DNA of 5,882 nt from an uncultured Clostridia bacterium (lineage in GTDB: Bacteria; Bacillota; Clostridia; TANB77; CAG-508), in contig CALXPX010000077.1 in NCBI GenBank assembly GCA_944390305.1, positions 1 to 5,882 of the forward strand. The letters run 5' to 3'. Shown here one piece after another: positions 1 to 5,852 of the stretch; position 1 is the first letter of the stretch; each line of letters opens with the position of its first letter. The translations under genes and the position numbers were made by a program. The notes under the pieces were generated by a model. The model did no database searches. It was given only the letters and a program-made list of their open reading frames with translations, and had not been told where the DNA came from.

Positions 1-100
1 AAAATATGAAAATATATAAATCTGCCATAAAAATTGGATAAAATCAAGCATGGCTTTATTAAATGAACTCTATGTTTGATATTATGTATACTTCATTAAA

Positions 101-132
101 TTACAAAATCAGTGACTTGATTTAGTCACTGA
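101..132 (-). terminator. Probable intrinsic terminator of spoIVA
   Basis: An 8-bp perfect stem pairs 109-116 (TCAGTGAC) with 125-132 (GTCACTGA) around an 8-nt loop. Read on the minus strand the stem is followed by TTTTGTAATTT, a plausible U-tract, about 75-100 nt beyond the spoIVA stop codon. On the plus strand the following sequence (CTTTATAAAAATTTT) is less convincing, so I assign it to spoIVA, although some bidirectional activity is possible. No other hairpin with a U-tract was found between this and the stop. Confidence 0.55.
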
Positions 133-208
133 CTTTATAAAAATTTTAAACTTTCAAAAAAAATTACACACTTTACTTGACAAAGTCTAACCTGATTTTA
201 ATTTTTTA

Positions 209-1690
209 TTAAAGTATGATGCAGATAAGTCCTCCGCCACCTTCATTTACAATTCTTTCTAGAGTTTCTTGAAGTTTCATTTGAGCATCTTCTGGCATTT
301 TTTCTAATTTATTTTGAAGACCTTCATTTACAAGTTCATGTAAGCTTTTTCCAAATATATTAGATTCCCATATTTTTTTAGGATCACTTTCAAATTCTTC
401 TAATAGATATTTTACTAATTCTTCTGATTGTTTTTCACTTCCTACAATAGGTGAAACTTCAGTTTCTACATTTGTTAATATCATATGTATACTAGGTGCT
501 TTAGCTTTTAATTTTATTCCAAATTTAGAACCTTGTTTTACCATTTCTGGTTCATCTAATATTAAATCATCCATTGATGGTGTTATAATACCATAGCCCT
601 TAGACTTTACTTCTTCTAAGGCAGGTGCTATTCTATCATATTCTCCTTTTATTAATGAAAAATTATAAAAAGCAGTAAAGAGATCAAATTCATTAGTTAT
701 ATTTACTTTAGATACTTCTGTTAGAACTTTATAGAATAAATCATCTTTTAAATTAATTTGTAAAGTTACATTACCTGTACCAAGGTTTATTTCTGTAATT
801 GTTGTAGAAGTTATAATATCTGTATTTTGCATACTTGATACAGCAAAATTAGCTTGTTTTATGATAGATATTCCAGAAAATGTTTGCTTTATTTCTTTAT
901 TTAATTCAACCTTTAGCCAATGTGATTCATCTAATGCATCTACCCATTTTGGATATGAAATATTGATTCTTTCAATTGGAAATTCATATAATACTTTACT
1001 AAAGATTTCATTTATATCATATAAAGAAAGGTTAGAACAATCTGTAGGTATTACAGGACATCCATATTTTTCTTCCAAAGAATTAGCTAAATCTCTAGAG
1101 TAGTCAGAATAAGGTGCTACTGTATTTAATACTATAACAAAAGGTTTATTGATTTCTTTTAATTCTCTTACAACTCTTTCTTCGGCTAAAATATAGTCAT
1201 CTCTAGATATTCCAGAAAAACTTCCGTCAGTAGTTACTAATATCCCAATAGTAGAATGATCTTGAATTACTTTTTTAGTGCCAATTTCAGCAGCATCACC
1301 AAATGGTATTTCTTCATCAGACCAAGGTGTTTTGACCATTCTTGGCATATCATCTTCTAAATACCCTATAGCATTATTAACTAAATAACCAACACAATCA
1401 ACTAATCTAGCTCTAAATTTAACATTATTATCTAATGTTATTTCAACAGCTTCATTTGGAACAAATTTGGGTTCTGTTGTCATAATTGTTCTACCAGAAG
1501 CACTTTGTGGCAGTTCATCTAATGCCCTTTCTCTTTTGTAAGAGTTATCTATATTAGGTATAACTAATAAATCCATAAAGTTTTTTATAAATGTAGATTT
1601 ACCAGTTCTTACAGGACCTACTACACCTATATAAATATCTCCATCTGTACGATTTGATATATCCTGATATAATTTTAAATTGTCCTCCAT
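209..1690 (-). CDS. spoIVA: Stage IV sporulation protein A (SpoIVA), spore coat morphogenetic ATPase
   Basis: SpoIVA is the mother-cell ATPase that polymerises on the forespore surface, anchored by SpoVM, to form the basement layer on which the coat assembles. The 493 residues equal the usual family length (about 492 in Bacillus subtilis) and match it from end to end. A Walker A motif GPVRTGKS lies at residues 25-32 with the catalytic Lys31. The TIMTTEPKFVP segment at 68-78 contains the paired threonines (71-72) matching the sensor threonines of the family. LVDCVG at 96-101 is the Walker B-type strand with Asp98. The middle region carries DEPE and APSIHMI blocks. The tail ends GGGGLICIIL, close to the conserved C-terminus needed for localisation in B. 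subtilis. The ATG at 1690 is preceded by a strong AGGAGGT (complement of 1695-1701). It is monocistronic here, with a sigma-E-like promoter upstream. Identity is very secure; function follows from the family. Confidence 0.98.
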   Translation of the reverse strand: MEDNLKLYQDISNRTDGDIYIGVVGPVRTGKSTFIKNFMDLLVIPNIDNSYKRERALDELPQSASGRTIMTTEPKFVPNEAVEITLDNNVKFRARLVDCVGYLVNNAIGYLEDDMPRMVKTPWSDEEIPFGDAAEIGTKKVIQDHSTIGILVTTDGSFSGISRDDYILAEERVVRELKEINKPFVIVLNTVAPYSDYSRDLANSLEEKYGCPVIPTDCSNLSLYDINEIFSKVLYEFPIERINISYPKWVDALDESHWLKVELNKEIKQTFSGISIIKQANFAVSSMQNTDIITSTTITEINLGTGNVTLQINLKDDLFYKVLTEVSKVNITNEFDLFTAFYNFSLIKGEYDRIAPALEEVKSKGYGIITPSMDDLILDEPEMVKQGSKFGIKLKAKAPSIHMILTNVETEVSPIVGSEKQSEELVKYLLEEFESDPKKIWESNIFGKSLHELVNEGLQNKLEKMPEDAQMKLQETLERIVNEGGGGLICIIL

Positions 1691-1730
1691 TTTTACCTCC
1701 TAAAGAAGATTTGTAACAAAACTTTATTAA

Positions 1731-1759
1731 AGTATATTTGGCCATCTTGAAAGTTATGA
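1731..1759 (-). promoter_or_regulatory. Sigma-E-like promoter of spoIVA
   Basis: Reading the minus strand, TCATAAC (1759 down to 1753) matches the -35 element of mother-cell sigma-E promoters in its first five positions. Exactly 14 bp further on, AATATACT (1738 down to 1731) matches five of seven defined positions of the -10 consensus CATACAnT. Transcription would start near 1724, leaving a leader of about 34 nt that contains the AGGAGGT. Transcription of spoIVA by sigma-E is established in B. subtilis, so the match is expected as well as seen. A weaker sigma-A-like pair (TTGACT at 1780-1775, CATAAC 16 bp on) overlaps it. Confidence 0.65.
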
Positions 1760-1792
1760 CTAAATAATAAAAAAAGTCAAAATTACTTTTTA

Positions 1793-1821
1793 TTGCATAT
1801 TATATACAAATGTGATAAAAT
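1793..1821 (+). promoter_or_regulatory. Extended -10 vegetative promoter for the nucleotidyltransferase pair
   Basis: TAAAAT at 1816-1821 is preceded by TG at 1813-1814, giving the extended -10 form TGnTAAAAT. A weak -35, TTGCAT at 1793-1798, sits at 17-bp spacing. The predicted start near 1828 leaves a short leader of about 25 nt with the GGAGG at 1841-1845. The weak -35 matches only three of six consensus positions, so the call rests mainly on the extended -10. Confidence 0.55.
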
Positions 1822-1852
1822 AGCGAAGATACTTAAAGAGGGAGGCTAAAAT

Positions 1853-3112
1853 ATGGCTAATAATTATATTGATATTTTAAAAGAAAACAATCAAGAACAT
1901 TTATTAAAATATCTTGATATGGCAAATGAGAATCAAAGAGAAGAATTAATTGATGATATTTTGAATTTAGATTTTAAAACTATTAAAGAGTTATATAGTA
2001 TAAGTAGTAGAGATAATGATAAAGCGATAGAAAGTTGTATTATAGAACATACTAAATTTGTAGATAAATATAAGATAGCAAAAGATGAATTTGACAAATA
2101 CAAAAACATAGGAGAAGAAATAATAAAAAATGGTGAATATGCTGTAGTTACTATGGCTGGTGGACAAGGAACAAGACTTGGACATGATGGACCTAAGGGT
2201 ACATATATTTTAAATGTTAAACCAAAACCAAAATCATTATTTGAAATTTTAGCAGATGGAATAAAAAGAGCAAATTCTAAGTATGGAATTTCTTTGAATT
2301 GGTATATAATGACTAGTACAGAAAATAATGATAGAACAGTAGAGTTTTTTGAAGAAAATAATTTCTTTGGACTTTCTAAAGACAAAGTTAGATTTTTTAA
2401 ACAAGGAAATTTGCCTTTAGTAAGTGAAGATGGAAAATTATTAATGGATAAAAATTTTCATATAAAATATGCAGCAGATGGAAATGGATGTATATATAAA
2501 TCCATGAAAAAAGCTGGAATATTAGATGATATGAAAAGTAAAAATATAAAATGGATTTTTATAGGCTCAGTAGATAATGCACTACTTAATATGGTAGATC
2601 CAATTCTTCTAGGAATTACAGTTTTTGAAGGAAATAAAATAGGCTCAAAATCTGTTGTGAAAAGAAGCCCAGAAGAACCAGTAGGAGTATTTTGTAAGAA
2701 AAATAATAAGCCTGCTGTTATAGAATATACAGAACTTCCAACAGAGATGGCAAAAGAAACTGATGAAGATGGTGAGCTTCTATTTGGAGAATCACATATA
2801 ATGTGTAATTTATATAGTATAGAAGCATTAGAAAAAATAAGTGAAAATACTTTGCCATATCATAGTGCTCATAAGAAGGCACCATATTTGGACGAAAGTG
2901 GTAAAATGGTTAAAGTGACAAAACCAAATGCTTATAAATATGAGGCATTCATATTTGACGGATTTGTATTTTTTGATGATATTTCTATTCTTCGTGGAAG
3001 AAGAGAAGAAGATTTTGCACCTGTAAAAAATGCGGAAGGACAGGATAGTCCTCAAACAGCTACAGAATTATATAATAATTATTGGGAGAATAATGAAAAT
3101 GGAAGAATGTAA
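1853..3112 (+). CDS. UDPGP-family UDP-sugar pyrophosphorylase, UAP1/AGX-like
   Basis: The family transfers UMP from UTP to a sugar 1-phosphate, releasing pyrophosphate; here UDP-N-acetylhexosamine is the best guess, UDP-glucose the alternative. After a helical N-terminal region (1-90) comes the nucleotide-binding signature MAGGQGTRLG (101-110) with PKG at 114-116. Further blocks follow the order and wording of eukaryotic UDP-N-acetylglucosamine pyrophosphorylase (AGX/UAP1): WYIMTS (150-155), ADGNG (208-212), VDN (240-242), EPVGV (275-279), EYTE (291-294), HKKAPYLD (340-347), and FAPVKNAEGQ (388-397) with the conserved Lys392. At 419 residues it is shorter than eukaryotic UAP1 (about 480-520). 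It is unlike bacterial GlmU, which has a different fold-family N-terminus. The ATG at 1853 has GGAGG 7 nt upstream. The end overlaps the next gene. Fold and chemistry are secure; the sugar is not, and databases may label such proteins UTP-glucose-1-phosphate uridylyltransferase. Confidence 0.9.
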   Translation: MANNYIDILKENNQEHLLKYLDMANENQREELIDDILNLDFKTIKELYSISSRDNDKAIESCIIEHTKFVDKYKIAKDEFDKYKNIGEEIIKNGEYAVVTMAGGQGTRLGHDGPKGTYILNVKPKPKSLFEILADGIKRANSKYGISLNWYIMTSTENNDRTVEFFEENNFFGLSKDKVRFFKQGNLPLVSEDGKLLMDKNFHIKYAADGNGCIYKSMKKAGILDDMKSKNIKWIFIGSVDNALLNMVDPILLGITVFEGNKIGSKSVVKRSPEEPVGVFCKKNNKPAVIEYTELPTEMAKETDEDGELLFGESHIMCNLYSIEALEKISENTLPYHSAHKKAPYLDESGKMVKVTKPNAYKYEAFIFDGFVFFDDISILRGRREEDFAPVKNAEGQDSPQTATELYNNYWENNENGRM

Positions 3113-3767
3113 AATTGTTAATTTATTTAATCTTAATGAGACTATAGCTAAAGAATTACTTGAAAAATATAAATATCCTTGGGAAGTATTAAAACATATA
3201 GAAGAATATATATTAAAATTAGGAGAAACTTTAAATAAGGAAGAATATATTAAAAAAGATAATAATATTTGGATTCATAAAACAGCTAAAGTATATGATT
3301 CAGCATATATAGGTGAAAATTGTATTATATGTAAAGATGCAGAAGTAAGACATTGTGCATTTATAAGAAAGAACGCAATAATAGGAGAAGGAGCAGTAGT
3401 AGGTAATTCTACAGAATTAAAAAATGTAATTTTATTTAATAAAGTTCAAGTTCCTCATTATAATTATGTAGGAGATTCTATTTTAGGATATAAAGCACAT
3501 ATGGGAGCAGGCTCTATTACTTCTAATGTAAAATCAGATAAAAAATTAGTTGTTATAAAAATGGGAGATAAAAAAATAGAAACTGGAATAAAAAAAATAG
3601 GTGCTATGATTGGAGATAATGTAGAAATTGGATGTGGAAGTGTATTAAATCCAGGAACTATAATAGGGAAAAACACTAATGTTTATCCACTTTCTTCAGT
3701 AAGAGGTGTTATAAAAGAAAATAGTATATATAAAGACAGTAAAAATATTGTAGAAAAATTAGATTAA
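3093..3767 (+). CDS. Left-handed beta-helix acyltransferase, GlmU C-terminal-domain-like
   Basis: A 224-residue protein with a short helical N-terminus (about 1-55) followed by hexapeptide-type repeats of the left-handed beta helix from about residue 60 to 205 (for example AYIGEN, NAIIGEG, AVVGNS, AMIGDN, VEIGCG, TIIGKN). PHYNYVGDSILG (121-132) and MGAGSITSN (137-145) align with the acetyl-transfer centre of GlmU (HxxYLGDxxIG, IGAGTITCN), and His122 corresponds to the GlmU catalytic His. No nucleotidyltransferase domain is present; that activity would come from the gene just upstream. The reading frame extends back to an ATG at 3030, but that would bury 83 bp in the upstream gene with no ribosome site. 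GGGAG at 3084-3088 instead selects ATG 3093, or ATG 3099 two codons later. The 20-bp overlap suggests translational coupling. Annotation in relatives is often UDP-N-acetylglucosamine pyrophosphorylase. The substrate is unknown; an amino-sugar phosphate or UDP-sugar is inferred. Confidence 0.85.
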   Translation: MKMEECKIVNLFNLNETIAKELLEKYKYPWEVLKHIEEYILKLGETLNKEEYIKKDNNIWIHKTAKVYDSAYIGENCIICKDAEVRHCAFIRKNAIIGEGAVVGNSTELKNVILFNKVQVPHYNYVGDSILGYKAHMGAGSITSNVKSDKKLVVIKMGDKKIETGIKKIGAMIGDNVEIGCGSVLNPGTIIGKNTNVYPLSSVRGVIKENSIYKDSKNIVEKLD

Positions 3768-3835
3768 ATATTTTGTTTATGCTTTAATAAAGTAAATATA
3801 TGAAAATATATCAAAAGAAAAGGAAGGGAATGTAA

Positions 3836-4930
3836 ATGAGAAAAACAAAAGCTATATTAGTTATATTATTAGTAACATTAATTTCTTTAATACCATTTAA
3901 AGTAAAAGCACATGATGTGGAATTAGATCCAGAGTCAGTAATTTGGTTACCTATGCTATTGGTAAATGGTAAAGGGGCAATAGATGTGAGTAGTACAGAA
4001 GAAGTACAATCATTATATTATCAAGCTATCCAAATTTCAAATGATGATGCAAAACAAGTAGAGAATATAAGAAATGATGGTAAAAAAGAATTAGACATTA
4101 TAAGTGAAGAATTAGAAAAATTAGATAATGAAAAAAATAATTTAAAAGAAGATGTAGATAAGGCTTATGAAGAGTATCAAGCTTTGGTAGATTCACAAGC
4201 AGAGCAAGAAGAAATAGAAGAGGCAAAAGATAAATATGATATAGCTTTAGAAAACTATAATAATAAAGTAGATGAATATAACAAAAAAGTCGAAGAAAAT
4301 AATACAAAAGTAGATGAAATAAATAAAAAGGTAGATGATTTAACCCCAACTTTTGTAGAAGAGAATTGGTTGGAAACAACAGATGGTAACTTTGAACTTG
4401 ATTTATCTACATTTTCAGGTCAAAAAGCAATGGTAATATGGGCTAAATTAGAAACGAAAGATGGTAATACTTATTATGATGAAGAAATATATACTATAAA
4501 TGGTACTAAAGAAAATGAAATAAAAGTAGAAAGCATAACTTTAGATAGAACTACTTTAAATATGGAAACAGGGGATAATTATACATTAACAGCTACAGTT
4601 GTACCTTCAAATGCAACAAATAAAAATATTATATGGACAAGTAATAATGAAAAAGTTGCAACTGTTGAAAATGGTAGAATAACTGCTGTATCAGAAGGAA
4701 GAGCAACAATAACTGCTGAAACAGAAGATGGAGGATATACAGCTACATGTGAAGTAATAGTAGGTAGAAAAAGTAATGTAGAAAAGGATGAACCTATAGA
4801 CAATACAACAGTTCCTGATACTAAACTGCCACAAACAGGAGAAATGTCTTACATATTTATAGCAGGAATATTAGGATTAGGAATAACAGGAATAATAATA
4901 TATAATAAACGTAAAAAAATGAAATTTTAA
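3836..4930 (+). CDS. LPXTG cell-wall-anchored surface protein with coiled coil and Big_2 domain
   Basis: A 364-residue secreted protein with no recognised named relative. Residues 1-25 are a signal peptide (basic MRKTK, hydrophobic core, cleavage after VKA). Residues about 26-65 are a short N-terminal segment. Residues about 70-169 are highly charged and predicted coiled coil, probably two helices with a break near 117-124. Residues about 172-223 form a beta-rich stretch ending in TYYDEEIYTING. Residues 231-309 are a bacterial Ig-like group 2 (Big_2) domain with typical SITLDRTTL, IIWTSNNEKVATV and GRITAVSEGRATITA blocks. The sorting signal LPQTGE (331-336) is followed by a hydrophobic helix and the basic tail NKRKKMKF, so sortase would attach it to peptidoglycan. 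The ATG is preceded by AGGAAGGGA (3821-3829). The 68-bp gap from the previous gene has no convincing terminator and only a poor promoter, so read-through is possible. Adhesion or a structural role is inferred. Confidence 0.92.
   Translation: MRKTKAILVILLVTLISLIPFKVKAHDVELDPESVIWLPMLLVNGKGAIDVSSTEEVQSLYYQAIQISNDDAKQVENIRNDGKKELDIISEELEKLDNEKNNLKEDVDKAYEEYQALVDSQAEQEEIEEAKDKYDIALENYNNKVDEYNKKVEENNTKVDEINKKVDDLTPTFVEENWLETTDGNFELDLSTFSGQKAMVIWAKLETKDGNTYYDEEIYTINGTKENEIKVESITLDRTTLNMETGDNYTLTATVVPSNATNKNIIWTSNNEKVATVENGRITAVSEGRATITAETEDGGYTATCEVIVGRKSNVEKDEPIDNTTVPDTKLPQTGEMSYIFIAGILGLGITGIIIYNKRKKMKF
4262..4345 (+). repeat. Four tandem 21-bp units encoding coiled-coil heptads
   Basis: Residues 143-170 of the surface protein read as four heptads: NKVDEYN, KKVEENN, TKVDEIN, KKVDDLT. 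Valine recurs every seven residues (145, 152, 159, 166), and Y148, N155, I162 and L169 fall three residues later, as expected for a and d core positions. At DNA level the units share a degenerate AAAGTAGATGAA core. The repeat looks like internal duplication that has since diverged. Confidence 0.75.
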
Positions 4931-4948
4931 ATAAAATTAAACAATGAT

Positions 4949-4982
4949 AAATAGTATCTTCAAAAAAGGAGATACTATTTTT
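4949..4982 (+). terminator. Strong intrinsic terminator after the surface-protein gene
   Basis: AAATAGTATCT (4949-4959) pairs perfectly with AGATACTATTT (4970-4980). The stem is extended inward by a T-G wobble and a C-G pair, giving about 13 pairs closed by a six-A loop. A run of five T (4978-4982) overlaps the end of the stem. It lies 18 bp after the stop codon and separates this unit from carD. Confidence 0.9.
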
Positions 4983-5007
4983 ATAAGGAAAAAAATAAAA
5001 AATTTCC

Positions 5008-5036
5008 TTTACTTATTCTTAAATTTGTGATATAAT
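5008..5036 (+). promoter_or_regulatory. Sigma-A promoter of carD
   Basis: A perfect -10 TATAAT (5031-5036) carries the extended TG element at 5028-5029. TTTACT (5008-5013), four of six -35 consensus positions, sits at the ideal 17-bp spacing. Transcription would begin near 5043, giving a leader of about 64 nt. This is the best vegetative promoter in the window and fits a constitutively needed RNA polymerase partner. Confidence 0.85.
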
Positions 5037-5106
5037 ATTAATGTGGTAAAAAGAGGAGAAGTTTACTCTTATATAACACAAAAAAGTTGGAAGGGAGTGA
5101 CTTTAA

Positions 5107-5682
5107 TTGTTTAATATAGGTGATAATATAGTATATCCAATGCATGGAGCGGGAAAAATTAATGCAATTGAAGAAAAGGAGATCTTAGGTGAAAAACAGC
5201 AGTACTATGTAATCGAAATGCCTGGAGAGGTTATGGTTATGGTTCCAACTGCAAAAGCTGAATCTATGGGAGTAAGAAGCATAATAGATAAGCAAAGTGC
5301 TAATAATGTATTAGAAGTCTTAGAGAAGGATGAGACTGAAATGTCTAATAATTGGAACAAGAGATATAGAGACAACTTAGAAAAAATGAAAACAGGAGAC
5401 ATATACGAAATAGCAGATGTAGTTAGAAACTTAAGTTTTAAGCAAAAAGAAAAAGGGGGTCTATCTACAGGAGAAAAGAAGATGCTTGTTAATGCAAAAC
5501 AAATTTTAGTTAGTGAATTAGTTTTAGCAGAACATTCTTCTAAAGAAGAAATAGAACAACTAATAGATAATAAAATTGAAATGTCTTATAAAGAATATCG
5601 AGTTCCAACAGAAGCAAAAATAGATTTTAAACAAAATGCAGTTAATAAATTTATTCCTTTTGATGGAGCAGCAAATGCTTAA
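5107..5682 (+). CDS. carD: CarD/CdnL-family RNA polymerase-binding transcription regulator
   Basis: CarD proteins bind the RNA polymerase beta subunit through an N-terminal RID (Tudor-like) domain and stabilise the open promoter complex with a C-terminal helical DNA-contacting domain. The protein follows Mycobacterium tuberculosis CarD closely. The RID domain spans about 1-60 with NIGDNIVYPMHGAG at the start and VMVPTAKAESMGVR later. The helical domain contains NNWNKRYRDNLEKM (81-94) and GLSTGEKKMLVNAKQIL (118-134). Trp83 matches the Trp that wedges into the minor groove at the upstream edge of the bubble. At 191 residues it is about 30 longer than the mycobacterial protein; residues 159-191 are an extra tail of unknown role. 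The start is TTG at 5107, chosen because the conserved N-terminus begins exactly there and GGGAG (5093-5097) lies 9 nt upstream. It stands alone between two terminators with its own promoter. Confidence 0.95.
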   Translation: MFNIGDNIVYPMHGAGKINAIEEKEILGEKQQYYVIEMPGEVMVMVPTAKAESMGVRSIIDKQSANNVLEVLEKDETEMSNNWNKRYRDNLEKMKTGDIYEIADVVRNLSFKQKEKGGLSTGEKKMLVNAKQILVSELVLAEHSSKEEIEQLIDNKIEMSYKEYRVPTEAKIDFKQNAVNKFIPFDGAANA

Positions 5683-5693
5683 ACGTAATTAGA

Positions 5694-5722
5694 GAAAAAA
5701 GGTACATAAGTATCTTTTTTTC
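5694..5722 (+). terminator. Intrinsic terminator of carD
   Basis: GAAAAAAGGTAC (5694-5705) pairs with GTATCTTTTTTT (5710-5721) around an ATAA loop, with two G-T wobbles, about 12 pairs in all. The seven-T run forms the right arm and serves as the U-tract; the complementary A run would give weak function on the other strand. It starts 12 bp past the carD stop. Confidence 0.85.
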
Positions 5723-5731
5723 TTGGCTAAA

Positions 5732-5773
5732 AAATAAATTATGTTAATTTACAAAAATTTACATAATTTATTT
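5732..5773. repeat. 13-bp perfect inverted repeat, possible operator or hairpin
   Basis: AAATAAATTATGT (5732-5744) and ACATAATTTATTT (5761-5773) are exact inverted copies. After one T-T mismatch a further three inner pairs (AAT/ATT) are possible. Inside lies a direct repeat AATTTACA at 5746-5753 and 5756-5763, spaced by 10 bp. It sits between the carD terminator and a sigma-H-like promoter. It is almost all A and T, so it could be an operator, a back-up terminator or chance. Confidence 0.5.
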
Positions 5774-5790
5774 AAGTATGACATTCTTAA

Positions 5791-5817
5791 GAAGGATTTA
5801 GTTTACATATGTCGAAT
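5791..5817 (+). promoter_or_regulatory. Sigma-H-like promoter for the downstream gene
   Basis: GAAGGATTT (5791-5799) fits every position of the sigma-H -35 consensus RnAGGAWWW. GTCGAAT (5811-5817) fits every position of the -10 consensus RnnGAAT. The spacer is 11 bp, within the normal 11-12. The predicted start near 5824 gives a leader of about 30 nt containing the AGAAGGA ribosome site. A vegetative TTTACA (5802-5807) lies nearby, but no good -10 follows it at proper spacing. Confidence 0.65.
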
Positions 5818-5852
5818 AATATAAGTATGAGTAAAAAGAAGGATTGTTTAAA

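Noticed and set aside
24..54. GCCAT/ATGGC inverted repeat near the left edge
   Set aside because: Only 5 bp with a 21-nt loop and no clear U-tract; likely chance.
197..213. TTTAAT/ATTAAA stem over the spoIVA stop codon
   Set aside because: Six A-T pairs only and overlapping the stop; the hairpin at 109-132 is a much better terminator.
861..1103. 80-codon plus-strand open frame inside spoIVA
   Set aside because: It lies wholly antisense to a clearly coding gene, shows no ribosome site and no recognisable protein features.
1933..2385. 150-codon minus-strand open frame inside the UDPGP gene
   Set aside because: Antisense to conserved catalytic motifs; its Ser/Leu/Phe-rich composition is what the complement of AT-rich coding sequence gives.
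3030..3092. Upstream ATG extension of the beta-helix protein
   Set aside because: The added residues would be encoded within the conserved end of the UDPGP gene, lack a ribosome site and resemble nothing; the GGGAG at 3084-3088 favours 3093 or 3099.
3773..3802. TTGTTT ... TATATG as promoter of the surface-protein gene
   Set aside because: Poor -10 match and 18-bp spacing; cannot be told apart from background in such AT-rich DNA.
3796..3811. ATATAT-GAAA-ATATAT hairpin before the surface-protein gene
   Set aside because: A-T pairs only, no U-tract, and a similar ATATGAAAATATAT occurs at 4-17, consistent with simple AT-rich sequence. It does not qualify as a terminator.
4098..4379. 93-codon minus-strand frame rich in Leu, Tyr and His
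   Set aside because: It is the mirror of the Lys/Glu-rich coiled-coil coding region, not a membrane protein.
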